Source of the DNA: Campylobacterales bacterium
GTDB lineage: Bacteria; Campylobacterota; Campylobacteria; Campylobacterales; Sulfurimonadaceae
Assembly (NCBI GenBank): GCA_024280035.1
Contig: JAJRQV010000047.1
Span: 1 to 40,735, forward strand
DNA length: 40,735 nucleotides
Direction of reading: 5' to 3'
Position numbers and translations under genes: made by a program
Notes under the pieces: model-generated
The model's input: the letters and a program-made list of their open reading frames with translations, nothing else
Told to the model about the DNA's origin: nothing
The model's database searches: none
Shown here: piece after piece, positions 1-8,080 of the stretch
How the letters are laid out: every line of letters starts with the position of its first letter
Position numbering within the stretch: the stretch's first letter is position 1

Positions 1-269
1 CACCTTTTTTAAGCATACGCCTCCCATCAAATATCTTGATAGAAAACTCTAACAGAATTAATCTGTTTCTTTAAGCTTTCGGTTGTAAAAACTACTTATC
101 AAGCAGCTTTCATACTGCCCATTTTAACTCCGCGTCTGACAATCAGGGACACATAACTTTATACATAACCTAATTTTAGCATAGTTTCTATTTTATAAGT
201 ATTTTTAATAATTTATTTTTGATTTTTTGTTACTGAAGATTTTCTATAAGCTCTAAGAGTCCCTAAATA
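1..269. other. Intergenic stretch at left edge, no gene recognised
   Basis: I find no convincing gene here. A small inverted repeat lies at about 51-67 (AACAGA, 5-base loop, TCTGTT) and is followed on the plus strand by TCTTT, so it could be a weak terminator for a plus-strand gene ending just inside or before the window. The part at 180-240 is very AT-rich. Nothing further can be supported. Confidence 0.4.
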
Positions 270-354
270 TGGTGCGTCTGGGGAGATTTGAACTCCCACA
301 CCCGTAAGGCACTACCCCCTCAAGGTAGCGTGTCTACCGTTCCACCACAGACGC
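270..354 (-). tRNA. tRNA-Leu(GAG), CCA encoded
   Basis: Read on the minus strand this folds as a class II tRNA. The acceptor stem GCGTCTG pairs with CAGACGC, followed by discriminator A and a genomically encoded CCA. The anticodon stem CTACC/GGTAG encloses the loop TTGAGGG, giving anticodon GAG (leucine codons CUC and CUU). A long variable arm follows, and the T arm is GGGAG-TTCAAAT-CTCCC. Length is 85 bases. All parts look intact, so it should be functional. A partial copy of its 5' half lies 60 bases upstream in its own reading direction. Confidence 0.95.
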
Positions 355-376
355 ATATTTTAACAATTTCACAATT

Positions 377-414
377 CCCTCAAGGTAGCGTGTCTACCGT
401 TCCACCACGTGCGC
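377..414 (-). pseudogene. Truncated tRNA-Leu 5' half
   Basis: The 32 bases at 377-408 are identical to 317-348 inside the intact tRNA-Leu, covering the D arm, the 5' anticodon stem and the anticodon loop. The match stops inside the anticodon loop. The outermost acceptor bases differ (GCGCACG here against GCGTCTG in the intact gene), so this may be the surviving half of a second, distinct tRNA-Leu rather than a simple copy. No 3' half, T arm or CCA follows, so it cannot make a tRNA. The spacing between the direct repeats is 60 bases. Confidence 0.8.
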
Positions 415-481
415 ATCTGTAAAGTTAAAAGTAGTACTTCAGTAAAAGATATATTGAGGGCTTAAACTGAGTAAGTAATAA

Positions 482-496
482 GTGTGCTAAGCACAC
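482..496 (-). terminator. Possible terminator after atpE
   Basis: A 6-bp stem GTGTGC/GCACAC with a 3-base loop lies 19 bases past the atpE stop codon. On the minus strand it is followed by the moderately T-rich run TTATTACTTA. The stem is short and the T-run imperfect, so the call is tentative. Confidence 0.4.
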
Positions 497-514
497 CTAT
501 TAAGTGTCTTTAGA

Positions 515-829
515 CTATCCTAGGTAAGGGTTAGCGTAAAGAGCGATAAGAGCAATTACTAGAGTATAGATAACTTGCGCTTCGATCATTGTAAGAGCGA
601 TGAACATTGTAGTCATTAGTTTACCACCAAGACCTGGGTTACGTGCAGTACCAGCGATAGTTGCAGCAGCAGTATGACCCATACCGATTGCACCACCAAG
701 AGCAGCAAGACCAAGACCAACACCAGCAGCGATCATTGAATAAGCTTTAAGTGTTTGGTTAGCAACATCACCATCATTTGCGAATGCAACAGCAGCAAGT
801 GCTAGCATTAAAAGTACGATTTTTTTCAT
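515..829 (-). CDS. atpE: F0F1 ATP synthase subunit c
   Basis: Subunit c forms the proton-carrying rotor ring of the F0 motor in the inner membrane. The 104-residue product has a signal-like N terminus (about 1-17, ending in ALAAVAFA), a Gly/Ala-rich first helix (about 30-60), the polar loop RNPGLG (63-68) that contacts subunits gamma and epsilon, and a second helix with the ion-binding carboxylate Glu83 in MIEAQVIY. Campylobacterota subunit c proteins are known for this N-terminal extension. I chose the ATG at 829 because GGAGA lies 7 bases upstream; an in-frame start 24 bases earlier has no such site. The gene stands alone, apart from the other atp genes, with its own promoter, consistent with the high copy number of the subunit. 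Confidence 0.96.
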   Translation of the reverse strand: MKKIVLLMLALAAVAFANDGDVANQTLKAYSMIAAGVGLGLAALGGAIGMGHTAAATIAGTARNPGLGGKLMTTMFIALTMIEAQVIYTLVIALIALYANPYLG

Positions 830-947
830 TATGTTTCTCCGTTTTAATATCAAAATCCGTTCGGCTAGCGTAACCTATCTGACGATAAGCCAGAGCCACA
901 TAAATGCGAGCCCTGTCCCTACTTGAGATTTTGTCTGCGGAATTATA
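830..947 (-). promoter_or_regulatory. atpE promoter and leader
   Basis: A perfect TATAAT lies at 942-947 on the minus strand, predicting a start near 935 and a leader of about 105 bases before the atpE ATG. No good -35 box is visible, as is usual for sigma-70 promoters in Campylobacterota. The leader is more GC-rich than its surroundings and can form at least one hairpin (AGGGCT with GGCTCT, using G-U pairs, at about 889-911), so it may stabilise the message or control translation. The stretch 950-1110 beyond it holds no gene that I can see. Confidence 0.55.
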
Positions 948-1110
948 CTGTGTGGGTACTTAAAAGTTGCTTTTTTTATGGAGTTATGGAGTAGGATGTC
1001 ACAGTTAAACTTAAACTGTTCTTACTGTTTCATTCTCTTGCACTTCCTCATTCCATCTTCATGAGCAAAGCGAATGCCACTTTACCTCTTTCCCGTAAGG
1101 CTATGCCTTA

Positions 1111-3291
1111 TTAAGGTCGTCCAAGACTGATTTTATTACCTTTAAATTCAATGATTTCAACTTCAATTTCTTCATCAATACTCAGTACATCAGCTACATT
1201 AGAGACTCTCTCTTTAGAGATTTTAGAGATGTGTAAAAGCCCATCAATGCCACCTGGAAGTTCAATAAACGCACCAAAATCAACAATACGTTTTACCTTA
1301 CCCATAGCTACATCACCTACGTGGTATTCAGGTGCTTTCTCTTTTGGCGTAGACAGTAGCGTCTCAATATGAGCACGTGCGCCTGCAACACCTTTTTTAT
1401 TTGAACCAGTAACTTTTACGCTTCCCTTGTTTTTATCAATATCAATAGCCACACCAAAGGTCTCAATAATCTCACGAATCACCTTACCTGCTTGACCAAT
1501 AACATCACCTACACGAGAAGGATCAATTGAGAAAATATCCATACCCGGCAGTTTTCCCTCATTAATTTCAATATTATCTTCAGCTTCTTTCATAATATCT
1601 AAGATATGAGCACGACCCTCTTTAGCTTGGTAGAGTGCCTCTTTAAGAAGTTCTTTTGAGATACCACCCAATTTAATATCCATTTGCATAGCTGTAATAC
1701 CATCATACGAACCTGCCACTTTAAAGTCCATATCTCCATCATGGTCTTCTAATCCCATAATATCTGAAAGAACAGCATGTTTATCACCCTCAGTAACAAG
1801 ACCCATAGCAATCCCTGCAATGGCTTCACTCATCTCAATCTCACCCGCACGAAGTGCCATATAACCACCACATACTGTTGCCATTGAAGACGAACCATTA
1901 GACTCTAATATTTCTGAAACTAAACGTATGGTTCTACCTTCTGAATTAAGTGCTGCTTCTAAGGCACGTTTTCCTAGGTTTCCATGTCCCAATTCTCTAC
2001 GTTTTGGAGCACCTACAGGATTCGCTTCTCCAACTGAAAAACCGGGGAAATTGTAATGTAACATAAAGGTTTCATTTTGTGTACCTGGAGTTGTAAGACT
2101 TTCAAACATCTGAGCATCTTTATGCCCACCCAGTGTCATGACAACAAGTGCCTGTATTTGCCCCCGTGTAAACAGACAAGAAGAGTGAGCATTTGGAAGA
2201 ATATTGGTCTCAATCGTAATCGGACGCACCTCTGTTAAAGTACGTCCATCCGCACGTTTACCCTCATTAATAATCTGCTCACGAACTTTTTTTCTTTTGT
2301 AATTAACTACAGAAGATTTTACTTGGTTGTAATGCCAGTCATTTTCTACTGCAATATCAAGTTTTGCAATCTCTTTTGCAATATGTTTAAGCGCAAAATT
2401 TCTCTCAGATTTTGCCATTTGATTAATAGCATCAAGAATTTGTGCATGATAATTTGTTTCAACAAAGGCGTAAATTTCAGAGTTTTCAATTTTCTCTATC
2501 AAGCTCACTTCAACCGCTTCTTTAGCCAAAGGAATCATCACTTCTTCAAACTGACTGTTAGCTATTTCTAAAGCTTCTTGTGCAATTTCAATGACCTCAA
2601 CAAGTTCATCTTCATTCATTGCATTTGAAATAGTACTTGTAATAGTTTCTGAGGCTAATGAAGGGTCTATCATAGGATCAATCATAGGTGCCGGAATCAC
2701 TTCTGTTTCAATCCCACCCAAAGAACGCATCTCAATCATAAGTAGGTCTTCTTTAGAGCCTGCTATAAAAAGGTCAAGGCTTGAATCAAGCATCTGAGAA
2801 TTGCTTGGATTAATCTCTATTTTTCCATCAATTTTTCCTAAACGGACACCTGTTACTGAGTTTTTAAAAGGAAGATCTGATTGAAGTAAAGCAGCAGAAG
2901 CAGCATTTAAAGCAAGACGCTGAAGATCAGCTTCTTTATCTGCACTAAAAACCATAATAGTAATTTGAGTAGGATGTCCATAACCCTTAGGAAACACAGG
3001 ACGTAAAGAGCGGTCAACAAGGCGTGATGTTAAGGTTTCAAAATCACTCGGTTTTATTTCACGTTTAAAAAAACCACCAGGGATTTTTCCTGCTGCATAT
3101 GTTTTTTCAAGATACTGAACCGTTAAAGGAAGAAAATCTCCTTCAATAGCTTCTTCTCTATCTACAGTAATTGTTGCTAAAATGACAGTATCACCAACCT
3201 TTAACCAAGCCGCTCCATTTGCCTGTCTTGCTACCTTATCAAACTCATATTCTTCTATATGGTTATTTACTTCAAAAATTGATTTGCTCAT
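1111..3291 (-). CDS. pnp: Polyribonucleotide nucleotidyltransferase (PNPase)
   Basis: PNPase degrades RNA from the 3' end using phosphate and acts as a trimer in RNA turnover. The 726-residue product has the full layout: two RNase PH-like domains (about 10-225 and 330-550) joined by an all-alpha linker, then a KH domain (about 586-645, with GDVIGQAGKVI) and a C-terminal S1 domain (about 656-722, with GKVKRIVDFGAFIELPGGIDG cut short here as GAFIELPGGIDGLLHIS). Length is normal for the family. It is the last gene of the purD operon, 50 bases after the phosphoribosyltransferase-like gene. A 6-bp hairpin at 1096-1110 follows the stop but has no T-run, so transcription may end elsewhere. Confidence 0.98.
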   Translation of the reverse strand: MSKSIFEVNNHIEEYEFDKVARQANGAAWLKVGDTVILATITVDREEAIEGDFLPLTVQYLEKTYAAGKIPGGFFKREIKPSDFETLTSRLVDRSLRPVFPKGYGHPTQITIMVFSADKEADLQRLALNAASAALLQSDLPFKNSVTGVRLGKIDGKIEINPSNSQMLDSSLDLFIAGSKEDLLMIEMRSLGGIETEVIPAPMIDPMIDPSLASETITSTISNAMNEDELVEVIEIAQEALEIANSQFEEVMIPLAKEAVEVSLIEKIENSEIYAFVETNYHAQILDAINQMAKSERNFALKHIAKEIAKLDIAVENDWHYNQVKSSVVNYKRKKVREQIINEGKRADGRTLTEVRPITIETNILPNAHSSCLFTRGQIQALVVMTLGGHKDAQMFESLTTPGTQNETFMLHYNFPGFSVGEANPVGAPKRRELGHGNLGKRALEAALNSEGRTIRLVSEILESNGSSSMATVCGGYMALRAGEIEMSEAIAGIAMGLVTEGDKHAVLSDIMGLEDHDGDMDFKVAGSYDGITAMQMDIKLGGISKELLKEALYQAKEGRAHILDIMKEAEDNIEINEGKLPGMDIFSIDPSRVGDVIGQAGKVIREIIETFGVAIDIDKNKGSVKVTGSNKKGVAGARAHIETLLSTPKEKAPEYHVGDVAMGKVKRIVDFGAFIELPGGIDGLLHISKISKERVSNVADVLSIDEEIEVEIIEFKGNKISLGRP

Positions 3292-3341
3292 GTTAATGTA
3301 TATCCTTAGTTTAGTTTATTTTACTCAATATTGGATCTGAC

Positions 3342-4007
3342 TTACTCATTTTCATCTAAGCCATCTTTTTTATTTAATATCTTTTCTATTTTTTTATCGC
3401 TTATAGGTGTAAAGTCTTTATAATAACAGTAAGTTTTAACATAATCACTTACCTCATGTACTACATATTCTTCATCTACAATCTGACTTAGTGCTTCAGA
3501 AACGGATTTTGGTGCAACGGGAATAGCTACAAAAACAGCCTTTGCATCCATCGTCATGGCAGACTTAATTCCTGTCATTAACTTCATTCCACTCTCACAT
3601 CCTTCATCAATTAAAAGAACATGTTCATCTTTTAAATTAGGAAAAGGACGCCCCTGTCTAAACTGATAAATAGATGCAAGAATCTTCTCTTCATGTTTAC
3701 GATGGGCTTCACCATAAATATAATCATACTGAACATCAAAAGCATTCACGAGCTCTTCATGCACAACAATCTCTTCAGTTTCACTAATACGCCCCAGTTC
3801 ACAATCCGAATTTAAAGGGGCATAAATGGCTTCTGAAAAGAGCATTTCAGCATATAAGCCCGCTTTTTTAGCAATCTTATCTGCAATCTTTAATCCCCCT
3901 GAAGAGACGGCTATGATTTTCCACTCTTCTTGACGAATACGTTCAATGGGTAATGCCTCAATTAGCTGTTGTGCGGCATCATTTCGATCTTCATAATACT
4001 GATTCAT
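3342..4007 (-). CDS. Phosphoribosyltransferase-like protein
   Basis: The 221-residue product resembles type I phosphoribosyltransferase folds: an early Ser/Gly loop (VSSGGLKIADKIA, about 34-46) and a strand-loop segment at about 130-143, VLLIDEGCESGMK, where such enzymes bind PRPP. That loop is unusual: the normal pattern is two acidic residues followed by a Thr-Gly pair, and here it reads DEGCESGM, so activity on PRPP is uncertain. A charged C-terminal tail follows. The start has GAGGAT upstream. The gene sits 18 bases after lptD and ahead of pnp. No substrate can be named; it may be a regulator or a nucleobase enzyme. Confidence 0.75.
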   Translation of the reverse strand: MNQYYEDRNDAAQQLIEALPIERIRQEEWKIIAVSSGGLKIADKIAKKAGLYAEMLFSEAIYAPLNSDCELGRISETEEIVVHEELVNAFDVQYDYIYGEAHRKHEEKILASIYQFRQGRPFPNLKDEHVLLIDEGCESGMKLMTGIKSAMTMDAKAVFVAIPVAPKSVSEALSQIVDEEYVVHEVSDYVKTYCYYKDFTPISDKKIEKILNKKDGLDENE

Positions 4008-4025
4008 CTACGCCATCCTCTTATA

Positions 4026-6236
4026 TTAATTCGTTTCTGATTTTTTATAATCAAGCTCCATACCACCTAATGGACGTAAATTCAATGTCAAATAAAGTAC
4101 CTTGTCTTTAATTGATGAACTTTCCGTCACTCCATTAATTGTTGTTAGTGTTGGTCGAATATTTTCAACATAACGTAATTCAAGACTCCAACAACGTTTA
4201 GCAAAAGCAAACCCTAGGTGACGATTTTTTGTCTCTCTAAGCTCAATATCATAAGCATAACCTGCATAATATTGCCAACGTTCAGAGTGGTTATAACGAA
4301 AACTTGTCGTTAAATAACTCGACTTTTCTCTGTTTTCTCCACCTAAAGGGTCTTCTGTAAACTTATCTGTATACAGATGAGAGATATTAAAGAGATAGGT
4401 TCGGTCATTATAGCTAATTGTATTTTGTAATTTCGATAAGGTGTTATGCTGGTAATTATAAAAGGTGTTATTATAATAAGAGAAGTCACCACTAAAACTG
4501 TAACGAAGCTCATTTTCTAAATCACCATATTTTTCATAACCTGAGTCATAAATAAAAGGTTGACGAAGGCGATGATACAGTTTTTCTTTTCCATTTGCTA
4601 AAAAGACAAACTGCGTAAACTCTACATAAGACTGTTCTAATACAGAAGCAGCAAGAGTATCATATTCACAAGGTCCAGCAACACAGGTTTGATTTTTAAG
4701 GGTAATATCATTAAAGGCTTCAGCATTTTCTTCATAAAAACCACTTCTTTTATCATTACCAGGATGGATATAACCAAGCGTAAAAGCGATACTATGTGAA
4801 AATGTATCAAATGCTTTAATTAAGTTGGTATTTAATTCAGCAGTTTGAAAATCTTGTGCATAATATCCAGGGGAGTACCCATTTGCATATTGTGGGTCAC
4901 TAGGAAGTTTAATAGGATCCGTATAATTATTGTCAGAGCCATAAAAAGCAATATGTGAACCATATATATTTTCACTAAGAGTTAGGGTCAGGTATTCATC
5001 CAAAAGAGGAAACTGTAAACTGATAGGGATTTCAATTTCATTTTGAACAGCATTTTTACGGGTCTCTCTATAAAAATTAGTACCACGATAATCAAATGAG
5101 TACATTAGATGATCATCAAAAAAGGTATCTAAATAACTGTGATACTGAATAATAGGAAGATACTGTTGGGTATCAGAATTACTATTTTTGTTTAAATCTA
5201 TAAAGTATTTTCCATACATTCCAAAATAATTTTCTTTTTGATTTAAAAAAACATTTATTTTTGAAGTCACCTGTGAGTCAGCCGTATAATCTAAAGAATC
5301 TGTTTGTTGAAGATTCATATATTCAATATCATTCAAGTAGGTAATATCTGCAAAAATACCAGACTCCCCACTCGGCTTCCATCCAAACCAAGTATCTAAA
5401 AAACCTCTGTGTTCATAATCAAATTCAAAACCATAGTGCTGATTATTTTTTAATTGAAACTCTTCTTGATATGAAGCTTTTTCTTTAAAACCACCAATAG
5501 TTAAGGCACCTTTTGATTTTTTTGAATCTGCAAAACGTAAAGTAGTATATAAGCCTTCTCCGCGACTGGTACGAACCTGAGGTGAGATTTCCAAATCCCA
5601 ATACGGGCTTTGTGCAATATAAATGGGTTGAAGGTACATAAAACCTTCATCATTAGAAAGCCCAAAGGTAGGTCGCAATAGACCTGTTCTACGAGTAGTA
5701 TCTGTTGAGTATGCAAAATAAGGAAAATAAAACACAGGTAATTCACCCGCATAAAGTCTTGCATTATACAGTTGCATCCATTGGTCTTGTTTATCATAAT
5801 AACCTGAGCTAAAACGAATTGTCCAATCTGGATCTTGAGGGTTACATGAGGAGACGATACCCGTATGAATCTCATAATCTTGAGCCTTAGACTTAGCCGA
5901 TTGTGCGCTTATCCAAAATTCATCAGAGTGTTCTTGAAAAAAGAAAGGACGAAACTGTCTAATATTTTCTTTGGTATTAACCATAAGGTAATCACCCATT
6001 GCATAATACTCAGCACCTTGTAGCGCATTAACACTTCCATATAATTCTAAGATACCCGTCTCACGATTAAAGCTTGCAGATTCAGCACTTACATACATGC
6101 CATCAAATAAAACAACAACATCCCCATCTGCTTGCATAATGCCATTACGAGTAGTCACATTTGCAGCAAAAACTTCAACCTTTTTATCTGCATATAAAGA
6201 GAGTGTTAAAAGAAGCAGTAAAAGAAGTCTAAACAT
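4026..6236 (-). CDS. lptD: LPS-assembly protein LptD
   Basis: LptD is the outer-membrane beta-barrel that, with LptE, inserts lipopolysaccharide into the outer leaflet. The 736-residue product starts with a hydrophobic signal peptide (MFRLLLLLLLTLSLYA), then an OstA/LptA-like periplasmic domain (about 20-110, VEVFAANVTTRNG onward), then a long barrel domain rich in alternating aromatic and polar residues. The segment SSCNPQDPDW near 135 is typical of LptD. Cysteines at SSCNP, NQTCVAGPCEY and AKRCW could form disulfides. I chose the ATG at 6236, which overlaps the end of the upstream RDD gene by 8 bases; a longer frame would put a charged stretch before the signal peptide. Confidence 0.93.
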   Translation of the reverse strand: MFRLLLLLLLTLSLYADKKVEVFAANVTTRNGIMQADGDVVVLFDGMYVSAESASFNRETGILELYGSVNALQGAEYYAMGDYLMVNTKENIRQFRPFFFQEHSDEFWISAQSAKSKAQDYEIHTGIVSSCNPQDPDWTIRFSSGYYDKQDQWMQLYNARLYAGELPVFYFPYFAYSTDTTRRTGLLRPTFGLSNDEGFMYLQPIYIAQSPYWDLEISPQVRTSRGEGLYTTLRFADSKKSKGALTIGGFKEKASYQEEFQLKNNQHYGFEFDYEHRGFLDTWFGWKPSGESGIFADITYLNDIEYMNLQQTDSLDYTADSQVTSKINVFLNQKENYFGMYGKYFIDLNKNSNSDTQQYLPIIQYHSYLDTFFDDHLMYSFDYRGTNFYRETRKNAVQNEIEIPISLQFPLLDEYLTLTLSENIYGSHIAFYGSDNNYTDPIKLPSDPQYANGYSPGYYAQDFQTAELNTNLIKAFDTFSHSIAFTLGYIHPGNDKRSGFYEENAEAFNDITLKNQTCVAGPCEYDTLAASVLEQSYVEFTQFVFLANGKEKLYHRLRQPFIYDSGYEKYGDLENELRYSFSGDFSYYNNTFYNYQHNTLSKLQNTISYNDRTYLFNISHLYTDKFTEDPLGGENREKSSYLTTSFRYNHSERWQYYAGYAYDIELRETKNRHLGFAFAKRCWSLELRYVENIRPTLTTINGVTESSSIKDKVLYLTLNLRPLGGMELDYKKSETN

Positions 6237-6678
6237 CAACCACAACCGTTCGTGCTGTTTTGTCATGCCAAGTTTGACGTGCAGGGTCTAATAATCCCCA
6301 AACAAAACCCATATATAACATCGCTTCGCTTAATATTCTAAAAGAAGCCCGATTCAGTGCACAAAAGAAAGACGGTGTTGAAAGAGTAGAGAGTTCAAGT
6401 ACACGAATTTTCATAAATATTTTGCCGGGGCTTGCTGCATATTGCATCACAAAAAAGGTGTGATAAATCACTTTTAAAAGCATGAATTCTAAGACATATG
6501 AGTTAATTAAAAGTACTTTTTCTTCAATACTATCTAAACCTGTAAAAGCATCCCAAATAATCGTAAGCCAGATTACAGATAAGATAAGTTCATCAATCAA
6601 ATACGCAGAAACCCTCTTCTGTTTTGATGAAAGAAATAGTTGTTCTCTATCTAAGAGTCGATATATCTCTTCGTTCAT
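6229..6678 (-). CDS. RDD family inner-membrane protein
   Basis: A 149-residue protein with three predicted membrane segments (about 28-48, 62-82 and 118-133). It carries the conserved features of RDD proteins: Arg-Asp near the start (KRVSAYLIDELI), the middle motif SPGKIFMKIRV after the second helix, and the closing RQTWHDKTARTVVV. RDD proteins are poorly defined; some have been linked to sodium/proton exchange. Its start overlaps the purD stop by one base (TAATG) and its end overlaps lptD by 8 bases, so it is translated within the purD-lptD operon. Confidence 0.88.
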   Translation of the reverse strand: MNEEIYRLLDREQLFLSSKQKRVSAYLIDELILSVIWLTIIWDAFTGLDSIEEKVLLINSYVLEFMLLKVIYHTFFVMQYAASPGKIFMKIRVLELSTLSTPSFFCALNRASFRILSEAMLYMGFVWGLLDPARQTWHDKTARTVVVDV

Positions 6679-7955
6679 TATGCACGCAATGCTTGGTATG
6701 CTATATCAGTACGAAGTTTTTTACCTGCAAAATGAACCTGCCCACATAAGGCATAGGCTCTGTCTCTGGCTTCTTGAATACTGTAACCCAAACCAACACA
6801 CACAAGAACACGTCCGCCTGAGGCGAAAAGAACACCCTCTTCTTTTTTTACACCAGCATAAGAGATATGGGTATTATTTTTTATCTCTTCATGATGAATC
6901 TCATCTACAACAATCTCAGCTGGCGTTGATGAAGAGTAAGGATAATCACGTGAAGCCATCACCACACCTACACCATATTTATCATAAAACTCAACATTAA
7001 GTTCATTGAGTTTTCCTGTTGCTGCCTTGTGAAAAAGGTCAAATACCGAAGATTTCATTAATGGCATTAAAATCTCACATTCAGGATCACCAAAACGCAC
7101 ATTAAACTCTAGGGTAATAGGTTCACCATTCACCACCATAATCCCAATAAAAAGAACACCTTCAAAAGGAGCACCCTCTTTTTTCATTCCATCTAAGGTT
7201 GGACGAATAACACGGTCTTTTACTTTTTGGTAGAGTTCATCATCTACAAGAGGTGTTGGAGCATACGCACCCATTCCTCCAGTGTTTGGTCCTTCATCAC
7301 CATCTAAAAGACGTTTATGGTCTTGTGCTGCTTGAAGAAGAACATAATCTTCACCATCACAAATAGCAAACATTGAAAGCTCATACCCATCAAGAAACTC
7401 TTCAATAATTACTTTAAGCCCCGCATCACCAAAAGATTTACCGCTTAACATTTCAGAAGCCGCTTTTTTAGCCTCATCATGACTAGACGCAATAATTACA
7501 CCCTTACCCGCACAAAGCCCATCCGCTTTTACAACAATAGGTACTTCTAAGGTATCAATAAATTTAAACACTTCTTCAATACTGTCAGACTCAATGTAAC
7601 GCGCGGTAGGAATATTATATTTTGCTAAAAAGTTTTTCATATAAACTTTTGAACCCTCAAGCTGCGCCGCTTCTTTAGAGGGACCAAAAATCGTTAAACC
7701 TTCTGCCTTAAAGATATCAACAACACCATCAACAAGAGGTGCTTCTGGACCTACAATAGTAAACTCAATATTATTATCTTTAGCATACTGAGCCAATTCA
7801 TGATAATCTTTAATATCTACGTTTTGACCTAAGTTTTCAGTCGCCCCATTACCTGGGCAGAAGTAGAGTTTATCAACATTTTCATCATCTTTCATAGCAC
7901 GGCCAATAGAGTACTCTCTACCACCACTTCCCATTATCATTACGTTCACATTCAT
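6678..7955 (-). CDS. purD: Phosphoribosylamine-glycine ligase (GAR synthetase)
   Basis: PurD joins glycine to 5-phosphoribosylamine with ATP, the second step of purine synthesis. The 425-residue product shows the N domain (VNVMIMGSGGREYSIGRAM), the ATP-grasp fold with VVKADGLCAGKGV (about 140-153), the strongly conserved GDEGPNTGGMGAYAPTP, and the metal-binding EFNVRFGDPE. Length matches the family. The ATG is preceded by AAGGAAT. The gene opens an operon with the RDD protein, lptD, the phosphoribosyltransferase-like gene and pnp, and is preceded by a structured leader (7956-8046) that can hide this ribosome binding site. Confidence 0.98.
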   Translation of the reverse strand: MNVNVMIMGSGGREYSIGRAMKDDENVDKLYFCPGNGATENLGQNVDIKDYHELAQYAKDNNIEFTIVGPEAPLVDGVVDIFKAEGLTIFGPSKEAAQLEGSKVYMKNFLAKYNIPTARYIESDSIEEVFKFIDTLEVPIVVKADGLCAGKGVIIASSHDEAKKAASEMLSGKSFGDAGLKVIIEEFLDGYELSMFAICDGEDYVLLQAAQDHKRLLDGDEGPNTGGMGAYAPTPLVDDELYQKVKDRVIRPTLDGMKKEGAPFEGVLFIGIMVVNGEPITLEFNVRFGDPECEILMPLMKSSVFDLFHKAATGKLNELNVEFYDKYGVGVVMASRDYPYSSSTPAEIVVDEIHHEEIKNNTHISYAGVKKEEGVLFASGGRVLVCVGLGYSIQEARDRAYALCGQVHFAGKKLRTDIAYQALRA

Positions 7956-8046
7956 TCCTTACAGGAAATGAGCAAAAGCTCATCTTCCTTACGATAACTC
8001 TACGTTTCCTTCAGCAGGAAACTCACGTACAGTTAACCGTACTTTC
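7956..8046 (-). promoter_or_regulatory. Structured purD leader (purD RNA motif candidate)
   Basis: Three elements lie in a row on the minus strand. First is a compound stem at 7990-8038: an outer stem joins TACGG/TTAACT to AGTTA/TCGTA, an inner stem follows with a GTGA bulge, and a terminal hairpin GTTTCC/GGAAAC lies at 8004-8022. Second is a perfect hairpin ATGAGC-TTTT-GCTCAT at 7968-7983. Third is a hairpin at about 7953-7970 that pairs the purD ribosome binding site AAGGAAT with CATTTC. The element's AGGAAA arm is also complementary to TTTCCT at 7963-7968, so freeing the RBS by alternative pairing is possible. A motif called purD RNA has been reported at this place in Epsilonproteobacteria, as I recall. 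The same 49-base element recurs before ribH. Confidence 0.75.
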
Positions 8047-8080
8047 TTTTAATTTTTATATATTATTTAATTCAATGCTT

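Noticed and set aside
377-414. A second working tRNA-Leu
   Set aside because: The 3' half, the T arm and the acceptor partner strand are missing.
1096-1110. TAAGGC-TAT-GCCTTA hairpin as a pnp terminator
   Set aside because: The stem is clear, but no T-run follows on the minus strand, so I do not call it a terminator.
1151-2797. Several open frames on the plus strand opposite pnp
   Set aside because: They are antisense to strongly conserved pnp codons, have low-complexity Ser/Ile-rich products and no binding sites; they are shadow frames.
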